A program made the translations under genes and the position numbers. Shown in pieces: positions 1 to 12,433 of a stretch of 64,000 bases of DNA. The number at the start of each line of letters is the position of its first letter. Position 1 is the first letter of the stretch. The notes under the pieces are model-generated. The model saw nothing but the letters and a program-made list of their open reading frames with translations, was not told the DNA's origin and made no database searches. Source of the DNA: Echinarachnius parma (taxonomy: Eukaryota > Echinodermata > Echinoidea > Clypeasteroida > Echinarachniidae); the NCBI GenBank assembly GCA_037951105.1, contig JBAMJV010004012.1, positions 62,001 through 126,000 of the forward strand, in the 5' to 3' direction.

Positions 1-1694
1 TTAAAGTTGAATATTTTCAAAGCTCGCTCCTCATGTACTAGCTTTTTGTTAAGGCCTAATTGTGTATCAATGTCAGAATCGACTGGTTTGCGTAAAATTA
101 ATATATGTAATTGGGGCTGGCGCTGATCGTGTGATAGTCGCGTTTACCAGTTGTTTCTGCGATACATTCAGCTCAGACTCTAGGCCTTGTGACCGTCAAA
201 ACGCTACTCAGATATACTTGCCTAAGGCTGATGTTGTAGGACCGATTAATCTACGACAAGTTGTGTTGACGCACTTTTGGGTCTGCTAATATGGCTCTGA
301 ATGGAACTCCAATCGTTGACCCACCGAGAGCCTCTGGGCGACTGAACGTTGTGATTTTGTAAAGATTTGGCACATTGTCAAAATGATCAAGTGAAGGTTA
401 GTTTCTTTCGGTTGCAAAGTGCTACAGAAACAATATAAGACGTTCCTTGAGTCTTTATCCATAAATCGATGTAATTTTTCATTATATAACTGTTGTCATC
501 GCAGTCATCTACTTCATCATTGTCGTCGTCGTAGTCATCTTCTTCATTATTGTCGTCGTACGTAGTCATCATTATCACTATCATCATCATCATCATCATC
601 ATCATAATCACATCCGCCTGTTTTCATCATGTTTCTATACGATAGTGATATTAGATTCACTTTCATGTTTCCACGTTTATCTTTAACATTGACTGGTTTA
701 TCGCAAAACAACAACAAATGTTATTCTCCGATGCAACTTTAGATGTGAGAGGTAATCGCTAGTTACGTGTTTACAGGGGCTGATATTTTTCTGCCCAGGC
801 TCATTTCGTCAACATCAAACTTCGTTATTAAAAAATTAGGTCAGACGTGTTACGTATGAATTTATTACATATTAATGTGTCCTGCTGATTGGGTACTTGT
901 TTTGCACACCTTCACCATCGTGCAAAACATGTGGATGTGCGAAATTTTAATTTGCCAGTTTCATCGCCCTTTTCCAAACATTCTTGTTTGATGCAAAATC
1001 GTGACTTAAAAAAAATAAATGTCGCGTTGTACACAGAATACAATTTTAGTTTTAATCCCATATTAAGTCTGTCTGTATTGGGGTAAAAGGGAACAACATT
1101 CTACGCATTTCATCCACCCACTGTAAAAACAAAAACAAAATAACTTTCTGATATTATTTATTATTCATTAACACATCAGTACGTATATTCATGGAAATAT
1201 ATTAAATCTATTCTTGCTCCTTTTAACTAACCAGACATTTTCATTACTACGCCGACACTTTACCCAGATCGAACTCAGTTGCATTTTTAAATCATATGTT
1301 CCAAGTGATGAATTGTGGTATGGGCACCATTTCTTTGTGAGAATGTGTTTTTATTCATTTCGAAAATTCATTTTAATGGAAAAAAATTAAATTCTTTGCA
1401 AGGTCGGGAAATAAATAAAAGAATATGAATATCAAATTATATTGTGTCACTCAAGCTTATAAATGTCCGTAGAATATACACCAGTAGAAAGATATACAAT
1501 CGATTCTAAGTTACAATCAGAAGTAAGTCAGAAACTTTGCGCGTTTCAACTAATCACATTCGTGCATTTAGAGCACATGATCTGACTTCTGCAACAGGAC
1601 CCAGATCGCAATTAAATTGATTGGAATGTTTCTTATTGTGTTAAAATGTGTGTTCTAATCTTTATCGTTATATTTGATATCTGTACACGTTTAG
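1..1694. other. Probable intron upstream of the first gene; no coding exon seen
   Basis: AT-rich non-coding sequence that runs into the splice acceptor at 1693-1694, so at least its right part is an intron of the gene ending at 2686. It holds an ATC/GTC-rich simple repeat (about 500-604) and a degenerate MITE copy (1482-1602). I see no other exon with convincing coding character and splice sites. Confidence 0.6.
1482..1602. mobile_element. Degenerate copy of the GGGCCC-ended MITE family
   Basis: The segment resembles the elements at 6180, 41797 and 42022: a left end like GTAGAAAGATATACAATCGA, a middle with GCGCGTTTCAACTAATCACA, and a right end CTGCAACAGGACCC. The terminal inverted repeats are eroded. 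It lies in an intron of the first gene. Confidence 0.55.
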
Positions 1695-2686
1695 GCTGCT
1701 GATATACAGGAGCTGCTTCTTGAACTGGACAAGCTCAAGAGCCGCGTAGAGATGCTGGAAGAATTCAACAAGATCGGCCATATTGGTAAGCTACTCAGTA
1801 TTTTTGTTTTACTATCAAGTCACACAAAATACCTATAGTGTGATAATTAAAGAGCTCCATTAACTTTGTCAAAGTCAAACAAAACTTGTTTGAGCTTTCA
1901 CATTTCTATTGAACATTGTTGTTTGGATTATGGTAAAAGAAGAATGAAATGGGTTTTGTTTTTTCTATTGTCTCCCTAATTATGGAGATAATTATCGATG
2001 ATTGAAAAGCATTCCGGAACGCCTTTTCGTTTGTAGTCAAAATCAATGGGCAGATAGGTGAAACAATATGACAACCTCAACCATCATCCTTTCTTTAAGT
2101 CAATGATTTGAATATAATAAACGTGTATATGTTTATGTAATTGTGATATCATAATACTCTATTATACTTTTCCCAAACAGGCGGCGGTGGTTCAGAAAGC
2201 GAGACGTACTTCACCATGTCTGCAGACAGCAGTGTCGGTGAGTTGCCGACAGTCGACCCCGAGACACCTGGGTCTCCAACCACCTACAACCTGCCGGACA
2301 TCATCGACTCCTCCATAGGCAACCCCAACAACGACATCGGACCTCCGCAGGGCAACGCGCTCGACGGCCGGCCCAACGTCATGGTGGAAGGGTCGGGAGC
2401 GGGACTAGGACTTGACGCTGGAACGGGACTGGGACTTGACGCGGGAACGGGACAGCGCGCCGCTAATAGTCCAGGCACCTTCTTACCAACCATCATGCGC
2501 GGTGACGGACTCCTAGATCCCTACGTTGACACGGACGTCACAGCTGCACTCAGCGAGCCGGCGTCGTTGTCGTCATCGACATCGAGTTCGTCGTTTGATT
2601 CACTAGACCCGTTCATACAGGACCCTAACCCTATCCCAAACCCACAGAACCTGGGCCAGCAGCGGCGGAGAAACGGTCTAGTCTGA
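1695..2686 (+). CDS. C-terminal two exons of an unrecognised coiled-coil / low-complexity protein (5' end outside window)
   Basis: Two exons are supported: 1695-1785 (acceptor TTTAG, donor G|GTAAGC, ending in phase 1) and 2181-2686 (acceptor CAAACAG, stop TGA). The phases join to one open frame. The first exon encodes about 30 residues rich in Leu, Glu and Lys with heptad spacing (ELLLELDKLKSRVEMLEEF), a probable coiled-coil end. The second encodes about 168 residues of Gly-, Ser-, Pro- and Asp-rich sequence, including a GLGLDAGTG tandem repeat and a run of Ser, ending in RRRNGLV. No catalytic motif is visible and I do not recognise the family. This exon pair is much richer in GC than its surroundings, which supports coding. 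The gene converges on SBNO1. Confidence 0.72.
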
Positions 2687-3927
2687 TACAAGTCCATTGG
2701 CTCTTCTCAAATTTAGTCAGTTCGAACGATTCACTATGATAGACCAATGGTGATGAAAGGCCCAAGTTTGATCGAAGTAATTGCCTCTATTTAAACCGCG
2801 TCTTTAAACTTAACCTGGCCTCTGTCAAACGCCATGATCCAATACAGGGGGGCAGGAAAGCGTTGTATTTGGTTCTACTGCACCCTTTGGAACTTCGAAC
2901 TTCATACGACAGACTCATGTCCCTTCAAGGACCAGCGGCAAAGACTGAAACAGCTTGTTTGATATTGAAGTATGCACCTCTCTTTAAATTAAATCGTCGA
3001 ACTACATATCGCTAAATCCTCTCATACTTGAGTTACTAGACAAAAATGAATAATGATGTAGTTGCTATCCTGATTTATGGTTTTGGTGATATAGAAATAT
3101 AGAAATATGGTGTATAATATGCATCATATTTTTGTATGTCTTTTATTTTTAGGTATATAATATTATAATTTTATTTTAACTGTGCAGCAGATGATTATTT
3201 CATATACGTGGGTACTGCGTTCCAATCACTTTCGCATATTGAGATCATTAATTTGATCATCCTAAGTATGCCATTTACCTCAATAATCATGATAACATTA
3301 TTGTCATTCATTTGTCTTCCTTTTTCACCTTAAATCATCATGCAAGGAAATTCAAATAACTGGTGCTAACATTATCTATGTCTTCTGTATCTATCTTTCT
3401 AATGGCTGTTTTCATGTCATGAAACGTAATAAGACACTCTATGATTTCTTTTAGAAATAAAATCCAACCATTTGCGGCGAATATTGCCATGTGTCATGTA
3501 TTATTTATCGAATTCTCAGTTTTATATTGATTTTGGAAGCCGTTTAATTTGAGACTGCTGCACAATGTGAATGTGTATGTAAATAATATATTATCTTCTG
3601 TATTCATCTTTCATCGTTGTGTTAATGAAACTAATCTAATGTTTTTCCTTTCTGCTATAGAAAATGTAGACGCCAAAACAATGGGATACAGTTTGCATTT
3701 ATAACTCTCAACATAGCTTTGATTAAAGGATATATATATATATATGTGTTCACAAATGCTTTTTAAAAAAAGTGTACCTTTCTTCAGAAGATAGTTAGAT
3801 TGTATGTATTTTGTTGGATACTAAAGATCTGCATATAGGCCACTCCAAACAGAAATAGATTTAGCTTGCCAAGAAACTTTCACACATAATATAACTACAG
3901 ATTAAAACATATTCATTGTATACAAGA

Positions 3928-3948
3928 GGGGGGGGGGGGGGGGGGGGG
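3928..3948. repeat. Poly-G tract (21 nt)
   Basis: An uninterrupted run of G. Similar long G or C runs recur at about 5538, 8623, 21300, 21468, 25864, 28997, 32597, 49247 and 54787, a genome-wide habit of this organism rather than a local feature. Confidence 0.9.
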
Positions 3949-4467
3949 AAATCCAACTAAATTACGCTTTTAGCGCAGTTTCAGCACTTTCAACATATGA
4001 CGGGCCAACACTATATATCAATGATATAAGAAACACACCGATTTAGGGAAGTTTTTTTTTTATTGTAATGGCGCGTAAAACTGATGTTAGATTTAAAACC
4101 ACATGGACTTGATACAATTGTACATAATTTTGTTTATTATAATTATAAGTGATGCTATTTTGATGATATACATATTGTGTGGTGGAATACTTATTTTACT
4201 GATGGACTATATACTAGAGCGTGTTTTGTACTCTGTACATTTTGTAAATTCTTTTTATTCTTATCAGTATTGTTTGAATGTGTGGACATTATTTATTTCT
4301 ATAAGGAAAGAAGAGAAACATGATTAAACCTGTTTAACAACTCAAAGACAGGATTTACATAACAAGGAATTATAATGTACAATTTCAAATAACAATGTTT
4401 TTTATTATCCTGTATTTTGTGAATGCTAACAATCGTGTTTTCGTATCTCGAAGGCACACGTTTGCCT

Positions 4468-4473
4468 AATAAA
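4468..4473 (+). terminator. Candidate polyadenylation signal of the first gene
   Basis: A canonical AATAAA followed by a GT-rich element about 25-35 nt downstream. The alternative at 3456-3461 lacks so clear a downstream element. Only transcript ends would decide between them. Confidence 0.4.
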
Positions 4474-4596
4474 TATTACAAGATATTCAATTGGCCATTT
4501 TGTTGTGTTCCCAATGATCCAATTCTTTTAATCAGTGCTGTCATTAAAAAATTATGTTAGAAATACACCATGCATACTAAAAAATAAAGATTCAAA

Positions 4597-5226
4597 TGTG
4601 CACCCTTAAGGATGCAAACGCTTTAAAAATAGCACTACCTTTAAGGGTGCAATTTTGCACCCAAACAATGGGTCTGCACCCCATAGGGTGCACACATACA
4701 CCCTTAGGGTGCCAATACCCCACTTTGGGGTGCAGAATTGCACTCTTGAAGGGGGTATCCCACTGAGAGGCGAACGTTTGCGAACGTTAGCGAATTTTGC
4801 AAATTTTGGATTCGCCAACTTTTCGCAAACGTTCGTAAGCATTCGCCGCTCAATGGGTCGATTGCATTGAGGAACCATATGGTCATGTAATCGCTAGCAT
4901 TGGCGAACGTTAGCGACACCGTCTTAAAACAGTTTGCGAACGTTTGCAACTGTTTGCGAAAAAATAAATTCGCAAAGAAATTTTGAACATGTCCAAAATT
5001 TCTTTGCGACAAGAAAAACTGTTTGCGACAATTAAAACCGTTTGCGAATTTTCTTGCAACCGTTTGCGACCATTAACGAACCTTTTGCAACCTTTAACGA
5101 ATCCTGGCGAAATCCCAAATTTGCTATATTCGCAAACGTTCGCAAACGTTCGCCGCTCAGTGGGATACCCCCTTAAGGGTGCTGCTATTGTATAGCAGCG
5201 TTTTGCGCCCTAAGTGTACCTTTAAT
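4597..5226. mobile_element. Outer MITE with long inverted termini (contains a nested element)
   Basis: The left end (GTGCACCCTTAAGGATGCAA, then AACGCT...ATAGCAC and CCTTTAAGGG) is matched in inverted orientation by the right end (CCCTTAAGGGTGCTGCTATT ... AACGCTGCTA-like ... GCGCCCTAAGTGTACC read on the other strand). The arms are about 60 nt. The left interior holds several palindromic GCACCC/GGGTGC copies (4605-4745). The element is split by a second inverted-repeat element at 4751-5172. Confidence 0.6.
4751..5172. mobile_element. Inner MITE/DNA transposon relic with TTTGCGAA subterminal repeats
   Basis: Terminal inverted repeats GGGGGTATCCCACTGAG at left and CTCAGTGGGATACCCCC at right are exact over 17 nt. 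They continue into GCGAACGTTTGCGAACGTT on both sides. The interior repeats TTTGCGA / TTCGCAAA more than ten times on both strands, as subterminal transposase-binding arrays do. It carries no transposase. Target-site duplication is not clear. Confidence 0.7.
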
Positions 5227-6179
5227 GTATTTCTTAGTGTGTATTAGTGGTGGCAGGAATAATTACATCCCTTCTCCAACTACCAGAACGCCCATGCAAT
5301 AATAATGAATACTATAAGAAATAAAAGAAGGATAATATCGATAAAAAAAATATATATAAGGGAATTTAAGCTTAGGAGATATTAAAACTATAATGGAATA
5401 TGGTAATGCCAATAATAATAGTGTACCTGCCTTGGGCGCTGTTGTGACTGCCCTGGCTAAATAACATGTATTATCTCTTATAACCATTGGAGAATGTCAA
5501 ATTGCAAAGTGTCGATATGAAAAGCACCACCGAGAAAGTTTTTTTTTTTGGGGGGGGGGGGTGGGGTGTGATGTGGTGATAACCGTTTTAATAGGTTGTA
5601 TGCCCTTTTGTGGCGTACTAAATCGACTAATCTTATATAACGAAGGAACCACTAAGTACTTCCTCTTGTCCGTTTACCTTACTATTTCCGAGTTCTTTTT
5701 ATTTATCCAATATGAACACTTCTTTATGAAACGTGATTTTACACCGTGGGGGAAAACCAACACAACGAAAAGAGCGAAAGTGACTTTTGTCACTGAAAAG
5801 TCACTGAATTCTGAAAAGCTCTCGAGTTTTTAGAGAACACATTGCCGCGGGAGCAGATTATAGAATTCATTTGTGAGCGAATACTAACATTTGGGGGACT
5901 GGTGTTAATTTTTGTCCAAGTAAATATCCCGAAACCATTCACCCGTCAAAAACTTTCACGTTGATCTCAACTGATCGGAAGGCATTATGTACGGTGGAAT
6001 GCAGAAAATGAAAAACAAGTTGATTATCGCGGTATCCAGGGTTATGGATGAAAACCCTCTCTCTCCCTCACGCAATTTATGGCACGTTTTCAACATTTTT
6101 CAAATACACTCCAATGTACATAGTACCATTATATAACCATGGATTATACTATGGGGAAAATCCATGATATAATTGAGCT

Positions 6180-6312
6180 GGGCCCCATTGCAGAAAGAGA
6201 TGGAATCGATTTTGAATTTGCATTTTTGAACCAATCAGATATGCGCATTTAGTCACATGATCTGCCTTGCAATTGCAACTTTACAATTGTATATGTTTCT
6301 GCAATGGGGCCC
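6180..6312. mobile_element. GGGCCC-ended MITE, about 133 bp
   Basis: It begins GGGCCCCATTGCAGAAAGAG and ends in the inverse, TTTCTGCAATGGGGCCC. The middle matches the family consensus (CAATCAGATATGCGCATTTA). Same family as 1482, 41797, 42022 and 53276. Confidence 0.75.
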
Positions 6313-6376
6313 TAGCCTGATTAGGCGATACATTCCTGCCACGACCCATGAACCACCCTAGGTCGGGTGAAATGTC

Positions 6377-6841
<465 letters not shown>

Positions 6842-7584
6842 GTATGTAGATAGAAACTGACCTTTTGTAAGAAATATGCAAATTAGCTAATTATCTTTAT
6901 TGAACTAAACATCTAGGATACTGTTAAAATGAATAACCCCAAAGACAGATCTCTTTAGGATATGTTGAAGAGAGAAAATTATCAAAAACATTTGACACAA
7001 TCAGACAGAATAATTTGTAATTTCTTTCTCTTTATTGCATAATTATATTTTCTCTTCTTTTGAAACAGAGATGAAACTTGTGTCTTCTTATCACAAATAC
7101 AACATAATTATGAAACAAACTGAAGATGTACATGAATATATATGTATAATATATAAACCCTGAAAATATCAAATCGCTGTACAGTGATTGATTTCTATAA
7201 ACCACCAACAATCTTCAAGATCTTCATTTGCATTCTTTTACTTAAGGAGCTGGTAACAAATGAAAGTGGCTATTTAAAAACACTTAGTATGGCTATGATA
7301 TCAGTTTGATCATGATGCACGAAAGATTTCCAAAAACTGATAGTACATTTTGAATTAAAAAAAATATAGCCCTACTAATCTTATCATGGAATGCATTCTA
7401 GACATTACACAATATTCATACTTTGCAAAAAATTATCAAATGTTCAAAGAAATCAAATTTCAACCACATAATTAGTTGATAGATTATCAAAATTTAAAAG
7501 AATACTCTTTTTCTTACGAAAATATAAAATAAGTTGGTGACAAGAAACAATTAAAACTTACAAAATGTACTATTTTTCCTTTCA

Positions 7585-8099
7585 TTAAAGGGCAATGAAA
7601 CTTTGGCTTTCGGCTGTTATTATCGTTTAGAGGGTGAACAGACATTTTATTTGATACATAACTTGGCAATTTTGGCCTCCTGGATCCCATGAAATCCTTA
7701 CAGGAACATACCCACATTTTACTAATTCTTACGGCGGCAAAATGTGATGGGAGCGGCCATGTTCTTGTAATTGCCCGACATGCTTTGCAAACTATGACGA
7801 GTGCGCTACGGGCCGAACAAAAAGCTTTTCACTGATTTACAGACTCGTCAAAGTATTCAGACAATGGTAACAATAGGTCCTATTGAAATGCATTAGTGCA
7901 TATCACTGACCATAAGTCCGCACACACCTAATAATGGCGGCCTCCAGTGTTCGCATGAATAGTGGTAAGCCCGATAGAGTTTTCACATATTTCTCCCAAA
8001 GCAGAAATCTGAGTCGGAGTTATGTTATATATGATAAAAAGGCATATTACGATATATCAAGTAGGATAAACTCTATTCTTGAGTTGCATTGCCCTTTAA
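7585..8099. mobile_element. TTAA-bounded MITE, family TTAAAGGGCAATG, about 515 bp
   Basis: The left end TTAAAGGGCAATGAAAC is matched by the inverted right end GTTGCATTGCCCTTTAA. TTAA at both borders fits piggyBac-type target duplication. There is no transposase frame inside. Confidence 0.65.
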
Positions 8100-8613
8100 C
8101 CAAGTTAAAATGAAGAGTTGTACAATGTTTTTTGCACGGGACATGATAAACAAAAGCAAAAGAATGTCAAACGATCCATCAATATAAGTTCGCTTCTAGG
8201 AAATAACTAAAGTCATATTGCAAAGTGTCTGGCTCAAGAACAAATGTTCATTTACAAAGTAAAACAAACAAAACATTATATTTAGCCTAACTTTACATAG
8301 AATATAACTAAATTCATATTCCAAAGTTGCTAGCTTTAAACAAAATATGTATTAAAAAAGTGAAAAAAAGAAAAGAGGATTTAACAAAAAGACAAAAAAA
8401 TATACAAAAGAACAATGAAGAAATTGCAGTCCAATTTCTGATCCTGATATTCTGAATGAAACTCAACATACCCTACTTTCCTACTGTTTCACAAGAAAAA
8501 CACTTGCAAAGAAGGTATTACATAATCATGACTCCCATCGGAAAGCCAGATCCTTGATTGCTTGAATGAATAAGTCATTTAAGAACTTGGGGAACAAGAG
8601 CAGAGGTTTAGCT

Positions 8614-8704
8614 AAGGGGGCAAGGGGGGGGGGGGGGTGGATTTGAACCCCCTGTGGAAATTGGTAATCACCCCCTCCCTCCCCCCTCCCTCCCTCCCTC
8701 CCTC
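8614..8704. repeat. G-run followed by CCCTCC/CCCT repeat
   Basis: A poly-G stretch near 8624-8637 is followed within 40 nt by a CCCT-type array at 8676-8704. The two are partly complementary. Confidence 0.8.
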
Positions 8705-9143
8705 AGTGCACCTACTATGAATACAGAAATACATTACACAAATCAGTTTTGCATCAAGTTTGCAGTTAATTGTTCTTGACATATGGTGGGAAAATTGAAG
8801 AAAAAAAACACATACACATGATAAGAAAACGATTCAAGGTTATTACGATTGCGTTTGCTGGGAAATGTATGACAGAATTCAGTGACGACTGTACTCTACT
8901 AGCCAAAGTTTGGGAGCATGGGAACATTGTTATCACCTCAACTGGAAAACCAAGGATTTTCCTTCACTTAGGTTAGGGTCACTGATAAAACAAAGAATGT
9001 TCTTTTCAAGAGCATTCTTCTAATTAACTGATCACCTATGGGACCTAAATGCATCCTGTATTAGCTGTACGGGCTTAGCGAATTCTGGTTGGGAACAGGT
9101 TAAGAAGGACACAGCAAGTGGTAGAGAATGCTTCCTATATGAA

Positions 9144-9386
9144 GAGCTTAGTTCCAAAAGGCGCTAAATCCACTTTCCATACAAATTTAGTTAAAGATAT
9201 CAGTACATTAATAAGCAACGCAGCTATCTAGAAATCCAAAATTTAGGACGAATTACACGATCAAAATCAAAATATGGAACGTTCAATTTTTTATATTTCC
9301 GTAGGCATGTGTACAAAGTTGGACAAAGAAACCTGATTTTCCCCGAAATTGAAAAGGTGGATTTAGCATCTTTTGGAATTAAGCTC
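9144..9386. mobile_element. MITE with about 40-nt inverted termini
   Basis: The left end GAGCTTAGTTCCAAAAGGCG...CTAAATCCAC is repeated inverted at the right end (GTGGATTTAG...TTTTGGAATTAAGCTC) with few mismatches. No coding capacity. Confidence 0.65.
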
Positions 9387-11500
9387 ATCTTCAATTGTTA
9401 CATTGTTCATTAAACACAACCACTCTAGCAAGTTATTTCATTCACATAGGATTTACATACATACGCAGTAAGCCTCGCACTGTTATATTTCATTCCTTCA
9501 TCTTCAACCCATAGAGACAAAGGCATTTAAAATTCAAAAGTAGAGGGACCCGAGGTCTCCGAGTTGATTCCTGACAAATGGCAAATTTTCACATTTTCAC
9601 AACTGTATTTTGATATAAAGAATTCAGAAAAATAATATCTCAGGCTGCGTCCCAAGCAGTTTAATATTGATGTGATGATATTCACACATAACAACGTAAA
9701 AACAAAGTGAGATATTTTAAAAGTGAAAACATAATTAAGCAAGTTTGCAGATTGTGCAAACAGTCAGGACAAATAATGGTGAAAAATGTAGTGATAAATG
9801 TTGATACAAAACATTGATAGCTAAAGTCTAAACACATGTGATTAAAAGAAAATCAAGAATAATAAAATACCAACTTATTTTGATAACCAGTGTTAAATCA
9901 TTCAAGCCATATTTCATTTAGTAGAACAAGCATTCTCCATAGACCTCAGTTGGAGTATATTTGGGATCGGCCCTAAATGGGTTAAGTGCTCTTCTAACAT
10001 CTTTAGTTACCACTAACTTTTAGTCAATCTATGTGGATCAAAGTTACCTTATAGAAGTAAAAACTGTCTTAACATCAGCATTATTACAACTACATAATCA
10101 TACACATCATGTGTATTGTACATGTATACTGCAAATATGCTTCATCACCAGCATTATTTTGGTTAATATGAGAATCAACATACATGAGGGAAAATAAATG
10201 ACCCATAAAATTGTTGCAGGTTTATTAACCCCTTTGCTTACAGGAACCTAGTGGGGTATGAACTCTATAAGATGAAGTCTATAGATTTGAGAATATCAAA
10301 GGAACGATTTAAGGCAATCTTGAATGGTAATATTCTAATGAATTTGATTTTTGAAATTCCTTCAATAACCAAGGCAGCCAAAATCTTTGGAAAAATGCTG
10401 CACACTTATTGTTATGTAAAAATATTATCTGTATAAATGTTCAAAAACATTTTAAACATTTTCAGTATAACTCATCCTAAAGAGTTAACTAACTAAAGAG
10501 TTGTACTATCAACAAAATATATCTTAGTTAAAGAAAATAATTTAGTTAAATGCATGATACAAAGTGACATCTTTTTTGAGAAGGCTTAAATCCATATTCT
10601 TGCAGAACAATGAACTCTATGATAAAAAAATGTTTTGCCTTTTTCTTTAAAATCATAATTAATTTCACATATTTTCATGCAATTGAATGTGTCAGAGAAA
10701 TAAAACATGATTTGATTTCAATAATACAATAAAAAGGCGTTATTCCAAAAGTTAACAAAGTAAAACATTGTCAAACTTTTCCTACCAAAACTTACTGTAT
10801 CTTCACAAAAATCAGGTAAAATAAAACAAAAGATATGTAAAACTTTACTGTTTTCAATGTAAACATAAATCATGCTCTGGTTTAGTACCAAATTATATTG
10901 CAAAATTGCAAAATAAATAAGGTTACACTAAATATTTTGTTATCTTTATCATTAAAAACAAAGTGATAAAGAAACCACAACATTATACATTTAGTACAAA
11001 ATCTGTCAAATTTGTAAGTAAAAAAAAAAAAAAATCCTTCAATGTTTAAATTACTTTCCTTCATTTTTATCTTGTCAAACAAAAACAATAATTTGTTCAA
11101 ATTTGTTGAACTGATAAGTTTATGATGAATATAAATACCTAGTAAATATGACATACTTGTTATACGTTCAGCTGCATGAGATGTGGATGTACATAAATTG
11201 TAATTTCTGAATTCATAATTTAATCACATTCAGCGCCTCCACGAATAGAAGAAGTTGCTAATGCCTGTGTAGATATTGTGTCCTAGATTTGAGACTCTTA
11301 TCCTTCTCCTGCGTCCACCTTTCCTAAAACCATTGGTTGGTTAGCCAATATCCTCCCTGTATTGAACCGCACAAGATCATAACAGGTGCCTGTCATCATG
11401 GCAAAAGGGTATCAAGAGAGGTAGAGAGAGAGTATACTTCTCTCATATTGTTTTCCTTCTGCTGAATGTGATGATTCTCTTCTCTTTGTATTCCTATTTT
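9387..11500. other. Gene-poor AT-rich interval between the convergent genes
   Basis: No exon or conserved frame is visible. It contains short dispersed-repeat pieces: a TTAACCC-type fragment from 10225, and a fragment at 9915-9985 related to those at 20322, 35125 and 42235. The SBNO1 transcript probably ends somewhere in 9.4-12 kb, but I cannot place its poly(A) site. A TTTATT at 11927-11932 (AATAAA on the minus strand) is one weak candidate. Confidence 0.5.
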
Positions 11501-11535
11501 TTCAACACTCTCAGATACTTTTGAAATAGAGCTTC

Positions 11536-12433
11536 TGCTAGATGATTTGTTTAGAATGTTTCTGAGCAGCAAGTTGAGTATTTGGAAAAAGCTAGTCCTA
11601 GAGGGCTAGACACACCACACAGCATCCCTGTTATCTCATCCCCTTTTCTGACAGCCCTTTCTTATTTCTTTTTTCTTTCTCTGGCTAGTTAAATTGCCTA
11701 CAAAATGCTTGTATCTTTGTTGAGTCTTTGACTAGAATAGTGCTGGAACACAGAACATATATGTTTTTCTTTCAACACTCAGATACAGATTGTGTTCTTT
11801 CCCTTGCTAGTTGACTCTTGAGTTCTAGCAAGTTGAGCCTTTGGAAATATGTCGATGAGGAGTAGAAACCTAAAACACCCCTATTAATTCATCCCTTTTT
11901 CTTCCCCGTTCCTTCCTTATTCCTCTTTTATTTTTACCCCCTAAGACACATCTTTTCTACATCAAACTCTGGCTAGATAACCTGTCTAGAATATTTCTGT
12001 GCAGCAATTTTGAGTTTTTGGCAAGCATATTCTTTAGATCAGAAACACAGAAGAAACGTGCGTTTTTCTTCCAACACTCTCAGATAGATTTTTGTCTTCT
12101 GTATCTAGCTAGATGTCTTGGCTGGTTGACTTGCCTAGAATGTTTCTGAGTAGCAATTTTGAAACTTTGACAAACATATTCTTTAGAGAGCATATCCTTC
12201 AGAGCTGGAACACAGTTGACTTGCCTAGTATGTTTCTGAATAGCAAGTTGTTTCTTTGCTGAGCATATCCTTCAGAGCTGGAACACAGTTGACTTGCCTA
12301 GTATGTTTCTGAATAGCAGGTTGTTTCTTTGGAGAGCATATCCTTTAGAGCTGGAACACAGTTGACTTGCCTAGTATGTTTCTGAATAGCAGGTTGTTTC
12401 TTTGGAGAGCATATCCTTCAGAGCTGGAACACA
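11536..12433 (-). repeat. Tandem array derived from the last SBNO1 exon (73-bp unit)
   Basis: Units begin GTTGACTTGCCTAG on the plus strand at 12215, 12288 and 12361, exactly 73 bp apart. A diverged unit starts at 12125. Still more degenerate copies are recognisable near 11960-12050, 11690-11760 and 11540-11630. The unit at 12361-12433 overlaps the end of the SBNO1 reading frame, including its stop codon, so the 3'UTR next to the stop is made of decayed copies of the terminal coding exon. Confidence 0.85.

Larger units (their letters stand above)
2687..4473 (+). other. Probable 3'UTR of the first gene
   Basis: AT-rich sequence after the stop codon with no further exon. Two AATAAA candidates occur, at 3456-3461 and 4468-4473. 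The second is followed about 25 nt later by a GT-rich stretch (TTGTTGTGTTCC), the usual arrangement of a poly(A) site. The interval also holds a short TA repeat (about 3731-3744) and a 21-nt G run. Confidence 0.45.

Noticed and set aside
387..611. Asp/Met-rich minus-strand frame
   Set aside because: Translation of an ATC/GTC simple repeat.
4103..4327. Hydrophobic 74-codon plus-strand frame
   Set aside because: AT-rich 3'UTR sequence with no supporting context; hydrophobic composition follows from T-richness.
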